A stretch of 6,251 nucleotides of DNA from Planctomycetaceae bacterium (GTDB lineage Bacteria; Planctomycetota; Planctomycetia; Pirellulales; Thermoguttaceae). Positions 5,701 through 6,251 of this stretch are shown here, one piece after another. The notes beneath the pieces are model-generated. The model had not been told where the DNA came from and did not search any database. It worked only from the letters and a program-made list of their open reading frames with translations. The position numbers were made by a program, and so were the translations under genes. Position 1 is the first letter of the stretch. Each line of letters starts with the position of its first letter. The stretch covers positions 1-6,251 of the forward strand of contig JAISBG010000389.1 of the NCBI GenBank assembly GCA_031266315.1, given 5' to 3'.

Positions 5701-5773
5701 GGGGTCATAGCTCAGTTGGGAGAGCACCGCGTTTGCAACGCGGGGGTCGTCGGTTCGAGTCCGTCTGGCTCCA
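5701..5773 (+). tRNA. tRNA-Ala (UGC anticodon)
   Basis: A 73-nt cloverleaf can be read directly: acceptor GGGGTCA/TGGCTCC, with two G-U pairs; D-arm GCTC/GAGC; anticodon stem CCGCG/CGCGG with loop TTTGCAA (anticodon TGC at 5734-5736); five-base variable loop; T-arm GTCGG/CCGTC with loop TTCGAGT; and discriminator A. It therefore decodes alanine GCN codons, chiefly GCA. The 3' CCA is not encoded: the discriminator is followed by ATG. The T-stem contains a U-U mismatch (second pair). The gene begins one base after the stop codon of the membrane protein, leaving no room for its own promoter except inside that gene. The mature 5' end probably comes from RNase P cleavage of a shared transcript. 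Confidence 0.97.
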
Positions 5774-5812
5774 ATGGATTCAAAACGTTTTTGAAAGGTT
5801 TTGCGAAATGTT

Positions 5813-5850
5813 GGGCGGTACTTTGTACAAAAGTGTTCGCCCTTTTTATT
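5813..5850 (+). terminator. Intrinsic terminator after tRNA-Ala
   Basis: GGGCGGTACTTT (5813-5824) pairs with 5830-5842 (AAAGTGTTCGCCC) to give about 12 pairs, including two G-U pairs and one bulged T (5836), around the loop GTACA. TTTTTATTT follows from 5843. This is a clear rightward terminator 40 bp beyond the tRNA. It closes the transcription unit containing the two small proteins and the tRNA. Confidence 0.85.
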
Positions 5851-6251
5851 TATTTGTTCCTCTACAGGTAACTCTCAAACCTGTTTTCCGTTAGTCATTT
5901 ACTACCTGCCGGATTACCGCCAAAAGTATCTACACATTTTTTATGAGTATTTCGATAAAATGCCCAGTTTAGTAAAGGTTATTTTTACGAATTTATCAAC
6001 TATTTTTCCAAAAACATTTAAAAAAGTTTAAACTTAAATTGACTCGTTTTTGACAAGTAGCTGAAAATAATAGAAACAAAAAACAATTAAAGACATCTTT
6101 TTGTTTTAAATATATGTGTCAATAGCAATTTGATGATTTTTCGGAACTTTTTTCAAAAAAATTCATAGGGACTTGGAACTTGTTTTATCTATCTTGCCTA
6201 TAATTTTATCTATAGCACCCATTATGTCAAAAAGATGTGTAGATACTTTTG
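5851..6251. other. AT-rich gene-free end of window
   Basis: No supportable gene is seen in these 400 bp. Contents: the 12-bp palindrome AAGTTTAAACTT (6024-6035); a lone TTGACA (6050-6055) without a matching -10 box; TTTTATCTAT twice, 21 bp apart (6183-6192, 6204-6213); and the long inverted repeat described separately. Confidence 0.6.
5921..6251. repeat. Long inverted repeat at window end, possible element ends
   Basis: CAAAAGTATCTACACAT (5921-5937) and ATGTGTAGATACTTTTG (6235-6251) are exact reverse complements (17 bp). With one mismatch the match extends inwards to 21 of 22 positions (5921-5942, 6230-6251). The right arm runs to the last base of the window, so its full length is unknown. 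The 287 bp between the arms is AT-rich and non-coding. It may be a MITE-like element or one pair from a larger repeat; no transposase is visible. Confidence 0.6.

Noticed and set aside
5518..5727. Minus-strand reading over the membrane gene and tRNA
   Set aside because: It is antisense to a supported gene and overlaps the tRNA.
5701..5773. tRNA-Ala 3' end as an integration site
   Set aside because: No second copy of the tRNA 3' end is in the window and no integrase is visible.
5801..6031. Plus-strand 76-residue reading after the tRNA
   Set aside because: It starts with TTG inside the tRNA terminator and has no ribosome-binding site or family resemblance.

Overview
The window looks like a chromosomal segment of a planctomycete, probably a low-GC, Pirellulales-like lineage. 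The best clue is the 78-residue protein at 5133-5369. Its C-terminal half (GLSP...AEAIDQYK...RRRFITYEEML..IKSLGYHK) resembles, from memory, a short conserved hypothetical family of Planctomycetes. The GC-rich repeat near 1525-1573 is a second, weaker clue: it belongs to a type I recall from Planctomycetes, Lentisphaerae and related genomes, where spurious translations read 'NAGVPPA'. No database search was possible, so the taxonomy is an inference.

Layout. Positions 1-258 hold no gene but a dense set of inverted repeats. A yggS-type PLP-binding protein gene runs rightwards (298-1032). The 627-bp gap between it and the convergent mutS gene is almost entirely repeat DNA: an imperfect hairpin touching the yggS stop codon, an array of nine 21-bp tandem repeats plus a partial tenth (1143-1341), a composite hairpin element (1404-1474), and a 122-bp element with 14-bp terminal inverted repeats (1483-1604). 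A likely mutS terminator follows. mutS (1660-4305, minus strand) is full length with all key motifs. Just upstream of it, on the opposite strand, a short coding-like stretch without a start runs into a hairpin plus T-run, as if the tail of a lost gene had been left behind. Positions 4439-5082 are AT-rich and apparently non-coding. A rightward unit follows: the 78-residue protein, a 103-residue two-helix membrane protein, and tRNA-Ala(UGC) starting one base after the membrane protein's stop codon, closed by a good intrinsic terminator (5813-5850). The rest is AT-rich and gene-free. Its last 17 bases repeat 5921-5937 in inverted orientation, which may mark an element running out of the window.

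Functionally these are housekeeping genes: PLP homeostasis (YggS), DNA mismatch repair (MutS) and translation (tRNA-Ala), plus two uncharacterised small proteins that are probably co-transcribed with the tRNA. I see no defence, secretion or biosynthetic system. The unusual content is in the intergenic repeats, the orphan gene tail beside mutS, and the protein-tRNA junction.
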